Of a DNA stretch of 64,000 nt, positions 33,977-42,564 are shown piece by piece; within the stretch, counting starts at the first letter, position 1; each line of letters begins with the position of its first letter. Position numbers and translations under genes: made by a program. This DNA is from Solirubrobacteraceae bacterium (lineage in GTDB: Bacteria; Actinomycetota; Thermoleophilia; Solirubrobacterales; Solirubrobacteraceae): positions 1 through 64,000 of the forward strand of contig JAUJPF010000006.1 of the NCBI GenBank assembly GCA_030447275.1, given 5' to 3'. Below the pieces are notes generated by a model. It was given only the letters and a program-made list of their open reading frames with translations. It was not told the DNA's origin and made no database searches.

Positions 33977-35349
33977 TACGCGACGACGGGCACGGGCAGC
34001 GCGTCGAGCGCCCGCAGCGCGTCGGCCGCGGCCCGCTCGCCGGAGCGCACGGCGCCGTCCATGTAGCCGTTCCAGATCGTCGCCGTCTCGGCGCCGGCCC
34101 AGTGGATCGGCCCGGTCGGCGCGCGCAGCGCGCTGCCGTACGACGTCCACCCGCCGGGCGTCATGTAGCACCCGTAGCAGCCGCGGGTCCACTCCTCCTC
34201 GGCCCACGACTTCTCGATGTAGCGCTCGGGCGAGCGCGCCGGGGTGCCGAACAGCCGCCCGAAGACGTCGAGCACCGCCTCGCGCCGCTCGGCCGGCGGC
34301 ATGAGGCCGGCGCGGCGCGCGTGGTCGCCCTCGAGGAACCCGAGCAGGACGCCGGGCGAGCCGTCGGGCGGCGAGTTGTCGTAGGTCAGCCGGACCGGCC
34401 CGACGTCGCTCATGCCCCAGCCGCTCAGCCCGTCGCGGCGCCAGAACGGCTCGTCGTAGACCGCCATGCACTTCCACACCGTCCCCTGCGGCATCCGCTG
34501 CACGAGCTGGTCGCGGTGGCCGGGGAGGATCGGGTCGTAGTCGATCCGCGACGTGAGCGTCGGCGGCAGCGCGACGATCGCCCGCCGCGCGCGCACGTCG
34601 CCGACCGTCACCGCGTCGCCGCCGGACCAACCGATCCGCCGGACCGGCGTCGAGAGCCGCACGCGGTCGCCCAGCTCCTCGGCCATCCGCAGCGACACGC
34701 GCTGCGATCCGCCGACGAAGCGCGCCTCCTGCGCGCCGCCCTCGCTGTCGGTCAGCGCCTCGAGGCCGCCCGCGGACTTGACGTAGAAGAGGACGTGGAG
34801 CAGCGAGACGTCGGCGGGCTCGCACGCCCAGATCGCCTGGACCGTCAGCTCGAGCAGCTCCCGGCCGCCCTTCGTGAGGATCCCGCGGTCGTCGAGCCAG
34901 GTCGCGAACGTGCGCGAGTCGAGCGCGCGGGCGTCGGGCGTGCGCCACGGCTCCTCGAGCACGACGCGCTGGGCCATCCGGTTGAGCCGGACCATCGCCT
35001 GCTGCACGTCGGCCAGCACGAGCGGCGAGACGCGGGGGATCGTCCCCGAGTAGCGCTTCAGCGCGCCGCGCCACTCGATGATGTTCTTGCCCTGCACGTG
35101 CATGGGGAAGGTCTCGACGCCGAGCTCGCGCGCCAGCTCGAGCAGCCGGAACTGCGTCGGCCCGACCCACTGGCCGCCGACCTCGACGACCTTCCCGTCG
35201 CCGATGTCCTCGTTCAGCGTCCGCCCGCCGACGCGGTCGCGCGCCTCCAGCACGACGGCGGTGCGCCCCGCCGCGACGACGGCGCGCGCGGCGGCGAGCC
35301 CGGCGAGGCCCGCGCCGACGATCGCGACGTCGACGTCCGCGTCGCTCAT
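33976..35349 (-). CDS. Flavin monoamine oxidase family protein
   Basis: 457 residues. N-terminal FAD Rossmann motif VAIVGAGLAGLAAARAV, the conserved VVLEARDRVGGRT and VEVGGQWVGPTQ, and the C-terminal FAD segment GPIHWAGAETATIWNGYMDGAVRSG confirm the family (tyramine, putrescine and polyamine oxidases, also tryptophan 2-monooxygenases). The aromatic cage near CYGCYMTPGGWTSYG agrees with amine substrates. The middle gene of a minus-strand operon: its ATG overlaps the GNAT stop (ATGA) and its stop abuts the hydroxyacid dehydrogenase start. The set could oxidise an amine to a keto acid and reduce it further; this is inference. Confidence 0.9.
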   Translation of the reverse strand: MSDADVDVAIVGAGLAGLAAARAVVAAGRTAVVLEARDRVGGRTLNEDIGDGKVVEVGGQWVGPTQFRLLELARELGVETFPMHVQGKNIIEWRGALKRYSGTIPRVSPLVLADVQQAMVRLNRMAQRVVLEEPWRTPDARALDSRTFATWLDDRGILTKGGRELLELTVQAIWACEPADVSLLHVLFYVKSAGGLEALTDSEGGAQEARFVGGSQRVSLRMAEELGDRVRLSTPVRRIGWSGGDAVTVGDVRARRAIVALPPTLTSRIDYDPILPGHRDQLVQRMPQGTVWKCMAVYDEPFWRRDGLSGWGMSDVGPVRLTYDNSPPDGSPGVLLGFLEGDHARRAGLMPPAERREAVLDVFGRLFGTPARSPERYIEKSWAEEEWTRGCYGCYMTPGGWTSYGSALRAPTGPIHWAGAETATIWNGYMDGAVRSGERAAADALRALDALPVPVVA

Positions 35350-36212
35350 CCGAAGAACAGGTTGAACAGGCCGAACATCTTCGACGGATCATGCCCGACG
35401 GCGGGCCCGTAGCGCATCCGCAGTGCGGTGTTCACGGGCCGGAAGCCCCACTGCGCGAGCACCGGCGCGACGCCGGGGTTGTCGTCGGGGACCGTCACCG
35501 TCAGCGGCTGCGGCTCGGTGACGAGCGCGCGCAGCATCGCGAGCCCGGCGTCGTGGCCCTCGGCGACCACCGCCGGACCGGCGCCCCACGGCGTGTTGAG
35601 GGCGAAGGCGGCGAGGCCGGCCCCGTCGGCGCGGTCGAGCGCGAGGCCGAGCAGCGCGGGGAGGCGGTCGAGGATCGCGGAGCGATCCTCGTTGGTCGCC
35701 GCGCGGTCGAGCGCGAGGATCGCCTCGCGGTCGGAGGGGTGCAGGCGGCGCACGTCCTCGGGCGGCGGGCCCGGCGGCGTTCCGCGCCACGCGCGCGCGG
35801 GCGCCTCGGCGACGAAGCCGGCGCGTTCGTAGACGCGACGCCCCATGTCGGTCGCGTAGAGCAGCGACGTCTGCGCGCCGCGCTCCTCCAGCCACTCGAC
35901 CGAAGCGCGGGTGAGCAGCTCGCCGACGCCGTGGCGCCGCGCGCGCGGCAGCACGCCGAGCGCCCCCATACACCCCGTCGCGCCGAACCAAGCCCTGCAC
36001 GCGCCGCCCACCACGCCGCCGCGGCCCGTCACCCCGACCAGGACCACCCCGTCCCGCGAGTCGCGCGGGTAGCCCAGCAGCCCGGCGACCTGGGGCCCCA
36101 ACCCGGCCACCTCGAGCGTCCGCGCGACAGGCTCCCCGGACCGCACCGGCCGCACCTCGACGCGCGGGTCGCGGCGGCGGGCGAACGGCAGGACCGAGGA
36201 GCCGGTGGCCAC
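35346..36212 (-). CDS. GNAT-family N-acetyltransferase (double-domain type)
   Basis: 288 residues. First GNAT domain: GGACRAWFGATGCMGALGVLPRARRHGVGELLTRASVEWLEERGAQ read as the acetyl-CoA loop MGALGVLPRARRHGVGE, then LLYATDMGRRVYERAGF. A second, more divergent GNAT-like half follows with LHPSDREAILALDRAATNEDRSAIL and the terminal WGFRPVNTALRMRYG. The tail GHDPSKMFGLFNLFFG is unusual. GTG 36212 follows TAGGGT by seven bases on the minus strand. First gene of an operon with the amine oxidase, which suggests amine or amino-acid acetylation. Exact substrate unknown. Confidence 0.87.
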   Translation of the reverse strand: MATGSSVLPFARRRDPRVEVRPVRSGEPVARTLEVAGLGPQVAGLLGYPRDSRDGVVLVGVTGRGGVVGGACRAWFGATGCMGALGVLPRARRHGVGELLTRASVEWLEERGAQTSLLYATDMGRRVYERAGFVAEAPARAWRGTPPGPPPEDVRRLHPSDREAILALDRAATNEDRSAILDRLPALLGLALDRADGAGLAAFALNTPWGAGPAVVAEGHDAGLAMLRALVTEPQPLTVTVPDDNPGVAPVLAQWGFRPVNTALRMRYGPAVGHDPSKMFGLFNLFFG

Positions 36213-36219
36213 TTGCGGG

Positions 36220-36334
36220 ACCCTACTCGCCGCGAGTCGCGCCGCGAGTCGCAGGGCGACTCGCTCGGTCAGGTTCCACGGCAGGTGGTCCAAGGGGCGG
36301 GCGTCTCGGGGAACCTGCTCGCGCCCATTACAGT
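36220..36334. promoter_or_regulatory. Divergent promoter region with three GCGAGTCGC boxes
   Basis: Minus-strand TAGGGT (36225-36220) serves the GNAT gene and TACAGT (36329-36334) the acyl-CoA dehydrogenase; each lies seven bases from its GTG. Between them GCGAGTCGC occurs at 36232-36240 and 36244-36252 and, inverted, at 36256-36264, the last two forming a perfect 9-bp stem with a 3-base loop. This may be an operator shared by both genes. Confidence 0.5.
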
Positions 36335-36341
36335 CGTTGGG

Positions 36342-37487
36342 GTGCAGACGATGAGCGACGTCTACAGCGTGCCGCAGGAGTTCCTCGACTTCAGGGACAC
36401 CATCCGGCAGATCGCGACGGAGCGGATCGCGCCGCGCGCGGCGGAGATCGACGCGACGGCCGAGTACCCGTGGGACGTCCGCCGGCTGCTCGCCGAGAAC
36501 GACATCCTCTCGCTGCCGTTCGAGCCGGAGTACGGCGGCACCGGCACCGGCACGCTCATGCTCCAGATGGGCGTCGAGGAGATCGCTCGCGTCTGCGCGT
36601 CGAGCGCGCTCATGCTCATGGTCCAGGAGCTGGGGACGCTGCCGATCCAGCTCTTCGGCACCGACGAGCAGAAGCAGCGCTTCCTCCCGAAGTGCGCGAG
36701 CGGCGAGTGGTCGCCGGCCTTCGCCCTCTCCGAGCCCGAGGCCGGCTCGGACCCGGGCGCGATGCGCACCACGGCCGTCGAGGACGGCGACGAATGGGTC
36801 ATCAACGGCACGAAGAACTGGATCACCAACGTCGGGATCGCCGACTTCTACGTCGTCTTCGCCACGACCGATCGCGCCAACCGCCGCAGCACCGCGTTCG
36901 TCGTCGAGAAGGACCGGTCCGGGCTGTCGGTCGGCAAGCTCGAGCACAAGCTGGGCATCAAGGGCTCGCCCACGGGCTCGCCGGTGTTCGAGGACGTCCG
37001 CGTGCCGAAGGAGAACGTCCTCGGCGAGCCGGGGCGCGGCCTGGGGGTCGCGCTCGGCACGCTCGAGCGCACCCGCCTGGGAGCCGCCGCGCAGGCGGTC
37101 GGCATCGCGCAGGGCGCGACCGACTACGCGCGCCACTACGCGTCGGAGCGCATCACGTTCGGCAAGCCGATCAACGAGCACCAGGGGATCTCGTTCAAGC
37201 TCGCCGACATGGAGACGGGGACCGCCGCCGCGCGCGAGCTGCTCTACAAGGCGTGCGCGCTCGCCGACCGCGGCGACAAGCTGCTCGGCAAGTACTCCTC
37301 GATGGCCAAGCTGTTCGCGTCGGACAACGCGATGCGGGTGACCGTCGACGCGGTTCAGGTGCTCGGCGGCTACGGCTACGTGACCGAGTACCCCGTCGAG
37401 CGCTACATGCGCGACGCGAAGATCACCCAGATCTACGAGGGCACGAACGAGATCCAGCGCCTCGTCATCGCCAGGACCATGCGCTGA
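36342..37487 (+). CDS. Acyl-CoA dehydrogenase
   Basis: 381 residues, standard length. Family motifs: PFEPEYGGTGTG, SPAFALSEPEAGSDPGAMRTTA, the flavin contact VINGTKNWITNVGIADFYVVFA, GLGVALGTLERTRLGAAAQAVGIAQGA in parts, the FAD-binding RITFGKPINEHQGISF, QVLGGYGYVTEYPVERYMRDAKI and the catalytic-base region IYEGTNEIQRL, where Glu of YEGT is the base. It matches short-chain/butyryl-type enzymes of fatty-acid beta-oxidation. GTG 36342 (seven bases after TACAGT) is favoured; ATG 36351 would remove three residues. A thiolase and an HSD10-like dehydrogenase elsewhere in the window could serve the same pathway. Confidence 0.95.
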   Translation: MQTMSDVYSVPQEFLDFRDTIRQIATERIAPRAAEIDATAEYPWDVRRLLAENDILSLPFEPEYGGTGTGTLMLQMGVEEIARVCASSALMLMVQELGTLPIQLFGTDEQKQRFLPKCASGEWSPAFALSEPEAGSDPGAMRTTAVEDGDEWVINGTKNWITNVGIADFYVVFATTDRANRRSTAFVVEKDRSGLSVGKLEHKLGIKGSPTGSPVFEDVRVPKENVLGEPGRGLGVALGTLERTRLGAAAQAVGIAQGATDYARHYASERITFGKPINEHQGISFKLADMETGTAAARELLYKACALADRGDKLLGKYSSMAKLFASDNAMRVTVDAVQVLGGYGYVTEYPVERYMRDAKITQIYEGTNEIQRLVIARTMR

Positions 37488-38113
37488 TGACCCGCCTGCG
37501 CCGCATCGCCTTCGCGGCGGTCGTCGCGCTCTGCGTGGGGCTGAGCGTGATCGTGGCGCTGCGAGGCTTCAGCCCGAACGGGGCGATGCGGGCGGTGGAG
37601 ACGCTGGCAGTGGTCGCGGCGCTGTTCGCGGTCATCGGCGGCGCGTTCGTCGCGATCGGCCTGCGGATGGCCGACTGGCGCGAGCCCGAGGACGAGGAGG
37701 AGTTCGAGAAGGTCGTCGAGCGCTCCGAGCGGCTGGCCCGCGCCGGGACGGCGGCCGACCCGGAGGAGATGGAGTTCCTCGAGCTCGACCCGTTCCGCGA
37801 CGAGGACTTCGACGAGCTGGTGCGCGAGGCGCTCGACGAGCTGCCCGACCTGCTCCAGGAGGCGCTGGCCCGCAACGTCGCGGTCGTCGTCTCCGACGAG
37901 GGCCGCCGGACGCGCGCCTACGGCCTGTACCGCGGCGACGGCGTCTCGCGCGACAACGTCCCCGACCAGATCATCATCTTCCGCGACACGCTGCGCCGCG
38001 ACTTCGGGCACGACCCCGACCTCCTGCGCGAGCAGGTCACGATCACCGTCCGCCACGAGCTCGCGCACCACCTCGGCGCCGACGAGCTCGGAGTGCGCGA
38101 CCTGGGGCTCTAG
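37487..38113 (+). CDS. Membrane-anchored metallopeptidase-family (zincin-like) protein
   Basis: 208 residues. Two N-terminal transmembrane helices (about 6-26 and 38-58), an acidic linker (EPEDEEEFEKVVERSERLAR), then a C-terminal zincin_1 (PF06262-like) domain with FDELVREALDELP, GLYRGDG, QIIIFRDTLRRDF and the zinc motif VRHELAHHLG at 190-194 (HExxH). The soluble family is usually about 120 residues; the membrane extension is additional. Its ATG overlaps the acyl-CoA dehydrogenase stop (TGATG), so it is translationally coupled. Substrate unknown. Confidence 0.8.
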   Translation: MTRLRRIAFAAVVALCVGLSVIVALRGFSPNGAMRAVETLAVVAALFAVIGGAFVAIGLRMADWREPEDEEEFEKVVERSERLARAGTAADPEEMEFLELDPFRDEDFDELVREALDELPDLLQEALARNVAVVVSDEGRRTRAYGLYRGDGVSRDNVPDQIIIFRDTLRRDFGHDPDLLREQVTITVRHELAHHLGADELGVRDLGL

Positions 38114-38131
38114 GGCTGCGGTGCCGGCCGT

Positions 38132-38986
38132 CTAGGGCCGGCAGCGCAGCTCGCCGCGGTCGAGCACCTCGCCGTCGTCGGCGACGAACGCGAAGCGCGC
38201 GCGGCCCTCGCGAAGCTCGAGGCGCAGCGCGCCGAAGCGCTCGTCGCCGGCGAACGCGAGGCGCGGGTCCTCCGGATCGAGCTCGTACAGCCCGCGGCCG
38301 CCGGCCCCGCTCACGAACTGGACCAGGCCGTCCTCGGACCGCCGGAGGCGCTGGAGGTTGTGGTCGTGGCCGGAGAGGACGGCGACGGCGCGGCCGCGGA
38401 GCGCGTTCCACAGCGGCGCGACGTCGACCTGGTCGCCGTGCTTGCCGGCGCTGAAGCGGGGGCGGTGCGTGAGCGCGAGGCGGCATGTGCCCTTCGCGGC
38501 GCGCAGCCGCGCGCGCAGCCAGCGCACCTGCGTCGAGCGCGCGTCGTGCGGCGCCTCGGTGTTGAGCGCGAGCACCTCCCAGCCGCCGAGCCGGATCGCG
38601 TACCACGGGCGCGGGGCGCGGCCGAGCTTGGAGCGCCAGTAGGGGACGTAGCCGCGCCGGCGGTTGGCGTACTCGTGGTTGCCGAGGACCGGAGCGGTGC
38701 GGTCGGCCACCGACCCGTAGAGCGGCTCGTACCAGCGGCGAAACTCCCCGAGCGTGCCGTTCTCGTAGACGTCGCCGAGGTAGAGCAGGCGGTCGAAGCG
38801 GCTGCGGACGATCATGTTCGCCAGGCGCCGGCCGGGGAGCTGCGCGGTGGCGGCGTCGCCGACCGCCCACACGACGGTGGCGGGCCCCTGGGCGCGCGGC
38901 GCGGGCCGGGCCGGTTCGTCGTCGCCGCCGCAGCCGCCGACGGCGAGGGCGGCGGCGAGGGGCAGAGCGCGGAGGGCTCGTACCAT
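38132..38986 (-). CDS. Calcineurin-like metallophosphoesterase lipoprotein
   Basis: 284 residues. The N-terminus AAALAVGGCGGDDE carries a lipobox (AVGGC), so it is probably a lipoprotein on the outer face of the membrane. Metallophosphoesterase motifs follow: VWAVGDAAT, LLYLGDVYENG, VLGNHEYANRR, LALTHRPRF and VLSGHDHNLQRL (GNH-type and GHxH-type metal ligands). Members resemble purple-acid-phosphatase-like enzymes. ATG 38986 faces ATG 38996 of the divergent DAHP synthase gene, with only nine bases between, so the promoters must lie within the neighbouring coding sequences. Confidence 0.88.
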   Translation of the reverse strand: MVRALRALPLAAALAVGGCGGDDEPARPAPRAQGPATVVWAVGDAATAQLPGRRLANMIVRSRFDRLLYLGDVYENGTLGEFRRWYEPLYGSVADRTAPVLGNHEYANRRRGYVPYWRSKLGRAPRPWYAIRLGGWEVLALNTEAPHDARSTQVRWLRARLRAAKGTCRLALTHRPRFSAGKHGDQVDVAPLWNALRGRAVAVLSGHDHNLQRLRRSEDGLVQFVSGAGGRGLYELDPEDPRLAFAGDERFGALRLELREGRARFAFVADDGEVLDRGELRCRP

Positions 38987-38995
38987 CGGGACGAC

Positions 38996-40018
38996 ATGAT
39001 GATCGTCATGACCCCCGGTGCCTCGGCCGACGAGATCGGCGCGGTCCGGACCCGGCTGGAGAAGACGGGCGTCCACGTCGTCGTGATGCCCGGAGAGCTG
39101 ACCACCGCGATCGGCGCGATCGGCGATCCGCAGGGCGTCGCCGAGCTGGGGCTCGAGGGCCTCCCGGGTGTCGACCGCGTGGTCCCCATCTCGCGGCCCT
39201 ACAAGCTCGCGTCCTCCGAGCTCAGCCACCACGAGCCGTCGTCGTTCGACGTCGCGGGCCGCCGCGTCGGCGGCGGCGAGACGTTCTGCCTCATCGCCGG
39301 GCCGTGCACCGTCGAGTCGTCCGAGCAGACGCTGGGCGTCGCCGAGGCGGTCAAGGCCGCCGGGGCCTCGATGCTGCGCGGCGGCGCGTTCAAGCCCCGC
39401 ACCTCGCCGTTCGCGTTCAAGGGTCTCGGCGTCGACGCGCTGAAGATCCTCGCCGAGGCGCGCGAGGCGACGGGCCTGCCGGTGGTCACCGAGCTGCTCG
39501 ACAGCCAGCACGCCGACGCGATCCACGAGCACGCCGACGTCATCCAGATCGGCGCGCGCAACATGCAGAACTACGCGCTGCTCGAGGTCGCCGGGAAGCT
39601 CGGGATGCCCGTGCTGCTCAAGCGCGGCCTGTCCTCGAGCCTCGACGAGCTGCTGATGGCCGCCGACTACATCCTCAAGGAGGGCACGGAGGCGGTGATC
39701 CTCTGCGAGCGCGGGATCCGGACGTTCGAGACCGCGACGCGGTTCACGCTCGACCTCGGCGCGATCCCGTGGCTGAAGCTCCACACGCACCTGCCGGTGG
39801 TCGTGGATCCGAGCCACGCGGCGGGCGACCGGCGCCTCGTCGAGCCGATGAGCCGGGCGGCCGCCGCGGTCGGCGCCGACGGGATCATCGTCGAGGTCCA
39901 CGAGGACCCCGAGGCCGCGCTCTGCGACGGTCCGCAGGCGCTCTACGCGTCGCAGTTCGCGGACTACGCGCGCGACGTGGGCGCGCACGCGTCGCTGCTC
40001 GGCAAGCGGCTGGCCTGA
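38996..40018 (+). CDS. aroF: 3-deoxy-7-phosphoheptulonate (DAHP) synthase
   Basis: 340 residues, type I-beta DAHP synthase that condenses phosphoenolpyruvate and erythrose 4-phosphate at the head of the shikimate pathway. The N-terminal ferredoxin-like regulatory domain (about 1-70: MIVMTPGASADEIGAVRTRLE) precedes the KDO8P-synthase-like barrel with CLIAGPCTVESSEQ, LRGGAFKPRTSPFAFKGLG, VVTELLDSQH, IQIGARNMQNYALL, PVLLKRGLSSSLDE, ILCERGIRTFE and VDPSHAAGDRRLVEPM. TACCAT (38981-38986) lies nine bases before the first ATG; ATGs at 38999 and 39008 are alternatives. Confidence 0.95.
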   Translation: MMIVMTPGASADEIGAVRTRLEKTGVHVVVMPGELTTAIGAIGDPQGVAELGLEGLPGVDRVVPISRPYKLASSELSHHEPSSFDVAGRRVGGGETFCLIAGPCTVESSEQTLGVAEAVKAAGASMLRGGAFKPRTSPFAFKGLGVDALKILAEAREATGLPVVTELLDSQHADAIHEHADVIQIGARNMQNYALLEVAGKLGMPVLLKRGLSSSLDELLMAADYILKEGTEAVILCERGIRTFETATRFTLDLGAIPWLKLHTHLPVVVDPSHAAGDRRLVEPMSRAAAAVGADGIIVEVHEDPEAALCDGPQALYASQFADYARDVGAHASLLGKRLA

Positions 40019-40037
40019 CGGTTACCTGACGCTCCGG

Positions 40038-40066
40038 TTGACGGAGTGACGGTGCTCGGCTACTTT
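40038..40066 (+). promoter_or_regulatory. Consensus leaderless promoter of the 40.1-kb secreted-protein gene
   Basis: TTGACG (40038-40043), a 17-base spacer, TACTTT (40061-40066), then six bases to ATG 40073. It is the best-formed -35/-10 pair at a leaderless start in the window. Confidence 0.6.
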
Positions 40067-40072
40067 CGCGCG

Positions 40073-41075
40073 ATGATCCGGACCGGCCACGGACGGCCTC
40101 TGGGCGCCCTCGCGCTCGCCGTCCTCGTCCTCCTCTCGCTCGCACCGACCGCTCCCGCCGCCTCGCGCTACGGCAACGTCGTCGAGGTTTCGGTGCCGCG
40201 GCCGGCCGCGAGCCAGGTCGTGCTCGCGCGCCTCCAGGTGAAGATGGGCCTGCGGGCGGGGCGCAGCGGCGGGCTCGGCAGCCTGCGCGTCCGCCGCGGC
40301 CGGCTGGGCGCCTGCCGGCGGGGTACGGCGCCGCCGCCGTCCGCGCCCGGCCGCGCCGCGGCGTCGTGACGATCAGGCTCGCCGCGGTGCGCAACACCAG
40401 CGCCGCCCCGCCCGGGAACCGCGCTGCGCGTGCGGCTGCGGATCGGCGGCTCGCGGGTCGTCTACCGGCGCGCGACGACGTTTGCCGTCGCCATCGGCCC
40501 GGCGACGGCGTCGGTCCGCGGCGCGCCCCGGGCTGCGCGACGATCAACCGCGAGGCCTCGCGCTGGACGCCGGTCCGCGGGCTGCGCGGCATCGCGCTCG
40601 CAGGCAGCGTCTTCGGCGCGCGGACCGCGGTCGGGGCGGCGCAGGAGATCGCGTGCAGCCGCTCGATCCGCTCCGTCTCCGACCTGGCGGCGGAGCGGTT
40701 CCTCAACGCGGTCGACCGGCGGTTCGCGGGCGGCGCCGCGGGGCCGGTCGAGGGCTTCTTCGCGACGTGGAGCAAGGACGCGGCCGGCAACGCCAAGGTC
40801 TGCGTGTTCGTGCGCGGCGTGCGCGGCGGCACCGGCGACGTTTCGATCGCGGGCACGACCCGGCCTTCCGGCTCGATGACGCGCGCGGCGTCGCGCGGGT
40901 CGACACGCCGGTGCCCGGGCCGGGCGAGTACCCGTTCCTCGTGCGCTGGCGCCAGGCCGACGGCACGTTCCGCGAGAGCGAGAGCAGCGTGCGCGTCGCG
41001 GCCGGCACCGGCCGCGGCGACGATCCGCCCGAGCCGTACGCAGCGGGCAGGGTCATGTTCGTGACGGGCCGGTAG
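40073..41075 (+). pseudogene. Secreted hypothetical protein, multiply frameshifted
   Basis: A signal peptide (GALALAVLVLLSLAPTAPAA) starts an apparently single protein of about 330 residues. Successive pieces lie in different frames: VVEVSVPRPAASQVVLARLQV, then TIRLAAVRNTSAAPPG, LRVRLRIGGSRVVYRRATTF, then CATINREASRWTPVRGLRGIALAGSVFG through FFATWSKDAAGNAKVCVFVRG, and last [23 protein letters not shown]. At least four ±1 shifts are needed between 40300 and 40900. No in-frame stop occurs in the pieces. I do not recognise the family; it looks like a two-domain beta-rich extracellular protein. As at 23.8-26.4 kb, the pattern is equally compatible with sequence error. Confidence 0.65.
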
Positions 41076-41176
41076 ACTTTCGGTTGCCATACAGGCTCTG
41101 GCGAGTGCGACGCCGGAGTGAAATGAGCCCTCGTGGAGTGCGACCGCCGAGGGCACAACCGACAGAGGAGCCAGAC

Positions 41177-42332
41177 ATGCCCGAGGCTGTCATCGTCGAC
41201 GCCATCAGGACGCCGATCGGTCGTGCGTTCAAGGGTTCGCTCACCGACGTTCGCGTCGATGAGCTCGCCGCCACTCCTCCGTGCGCTCCAGGAGCGCAAC
41301 CCCGACGTCGACTTCGGCGGCACCGTCGACGTGATGATGGGCGCCGCGTCGTCCGTGGGCGAGCAGGCGTACAACGTCGCCCGCAACGCGACGCTGCTCT
41401 CCGGGATCGACCATCACGTCCCCGGCACCACCGTCAACCGCTTCTGCGCGTCGTCGCTCCAGACGCTGCGCATGGCCTTCCACGCCATCAAGGCCGGCGA
41501 GGGCGACCAGTACATCGCCGCGGGGGTCGAGGGCGTCTCGCGCGCGGGCTCGGCGCCGGCATGCCCGACGAGATGAAGCACCCGAAGCTCGCGGGCGGCG
41601 ACGGCTCGCTCTACGACGTCTACATCCCGATGGGGATGACGGCGGAGAACGTGGCCGAGCGCTGCAACGTCACGCGCGAGCAGCAGGACGAGTGGGCCGT
41701 CGTCTCGCAGAACCGCGCGGTCGACGCGCAGGAGAGCGGCCACTTCGACAAGGAGATCGTGCCGGTCAAGAAGGAGGACGGCACCGAGGTCGCCAAGGAC
41801 GACGGCCCGCGGCCGGGCACGACGATGGAGAAGCTCGCCGGCCTGAAGCCCGCCTTCCGCGAGGACGGCACGGTCACCGCCGGCAACGCCTGCCTGCTGA
41901 ACGACGGCGCCGCCGCGGTGCTCGTCATGAGCGAGGAGAAGGCGTCGTCGCTCGGCCCTGCCGCGCGCGCGCATCATCGGCTCGACCGTGTCGGCGATCC
42001 GCCCGGAGGTCATGGGCCTCGGCCCGATCCCGGCGATCCAGCAGCTGCTCGAGCAGACGGGCATGACGATGGACGACATCGACGTCGTCGAGATCAACGA
42101 GGCGTTCGCCGCGCAGATCGTCCCGTGCATGGACGAGCTGGGGATCGACGGCGAGAAGCTCAACCCGTTCGGCGGCGCGATCGCCCTCGGCCACCCGTTC
42201 GGCATGACCGGCGCGCGGATCATGACCACGCTGCTGAACGACCTCGAGACGATGGACAAGCACTACGGCATCGAGTCGATGTGCGTCGCCGGCGGCATGG
42301 GCATGGCCATGCTCGTCGAGCGGATGAACTAG
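41177..42332 (+). pseudogene. Thiolase (acetyl-CoA acyltransferase), three frameshifts
   Basis: Starts at ATG 41177 behind GAGGAG. The pieces make one normal thiolase of about 385 residues: [54 protein letters not shown], in parts, with the nucleophile Cys in [64 protein letters not shown]; and [44 protein letters not shown] with the second active-site Cys and His. Frame switches occur near 41273, 41550 and 41968 (net +1, -1, +1). All catalytic residues are present. It would complete beta-oxidation with the nearby acyl-CoA dehydrogenase if the indels are artefacts. Confidence 0.85.
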
Positions 42333-42342
42333 GGCGCGTGCT

Positions 42343-42371
42343 GCGGCGCCGCCCCGCGGGGGCGGCGCCGC
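42343..42371. terminator. Strong bidirectional terminator hairpin
   Basis: A perfect 13-bp stem, GCGGCGCCGCCCC against GGGGCGGCGCCGC, with a 3-base loop, sits between the convergent thiolase and a small minus-strand remnant. No T-run follows on either strand. Confidence 0.75.
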
Positions 42372-42377
42372 CCGCGT

Positions 42378-42506
42378 TCACTGCGCCTCCGCGACCTCGT
42401 GGTCGAGGAGGACCTCGAAGAACGGCTCGGCGGCGTCCATGTTCTCCTTGGTGTCGAAGAACGTGACGTTGTGGGCGCGGTTGCCCGCGCGGTCGACGAG
42501 GATCAT
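42378..42506 (-). pseudogene. N-terminally truncated ABM-like/hypothetical fragment
   Basis: A 42-residue minus-strand frame reads [20 protein letters not shown] and [17 protein letters not shown]. It looks like the C-terminal half of an antibiotic-biosynthesis-monooxygenase-like (dimeric alpha-beta barrel) protein. The upstream DNA does not supply the missing N-terminal half before the divergent dinB gene, so this is probably a remnant. Assignment is tentative. Confidence 0.4.
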
Positions 42507-42549
42507 CACGAGGGCTGCACGGGGGCTTGCGTGAGGTCTGGTGTGCGTG

Positions 42550-42563
42550 CGAACGTGTGTTCG
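42550..42563. promoter_or_regulatory. LexA (SOS) box
   Basis: CGAACGTGTGTTCG is a perfect match to the Gram-positive/actinobacterial SOS box CGAAC-N4-GTTCG. It ends one base before the dinB ATG at 42565, so LexA would block both initiation of transcription and the start region. Confidence 0.85.
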
Positions 42564-42564
42564 T

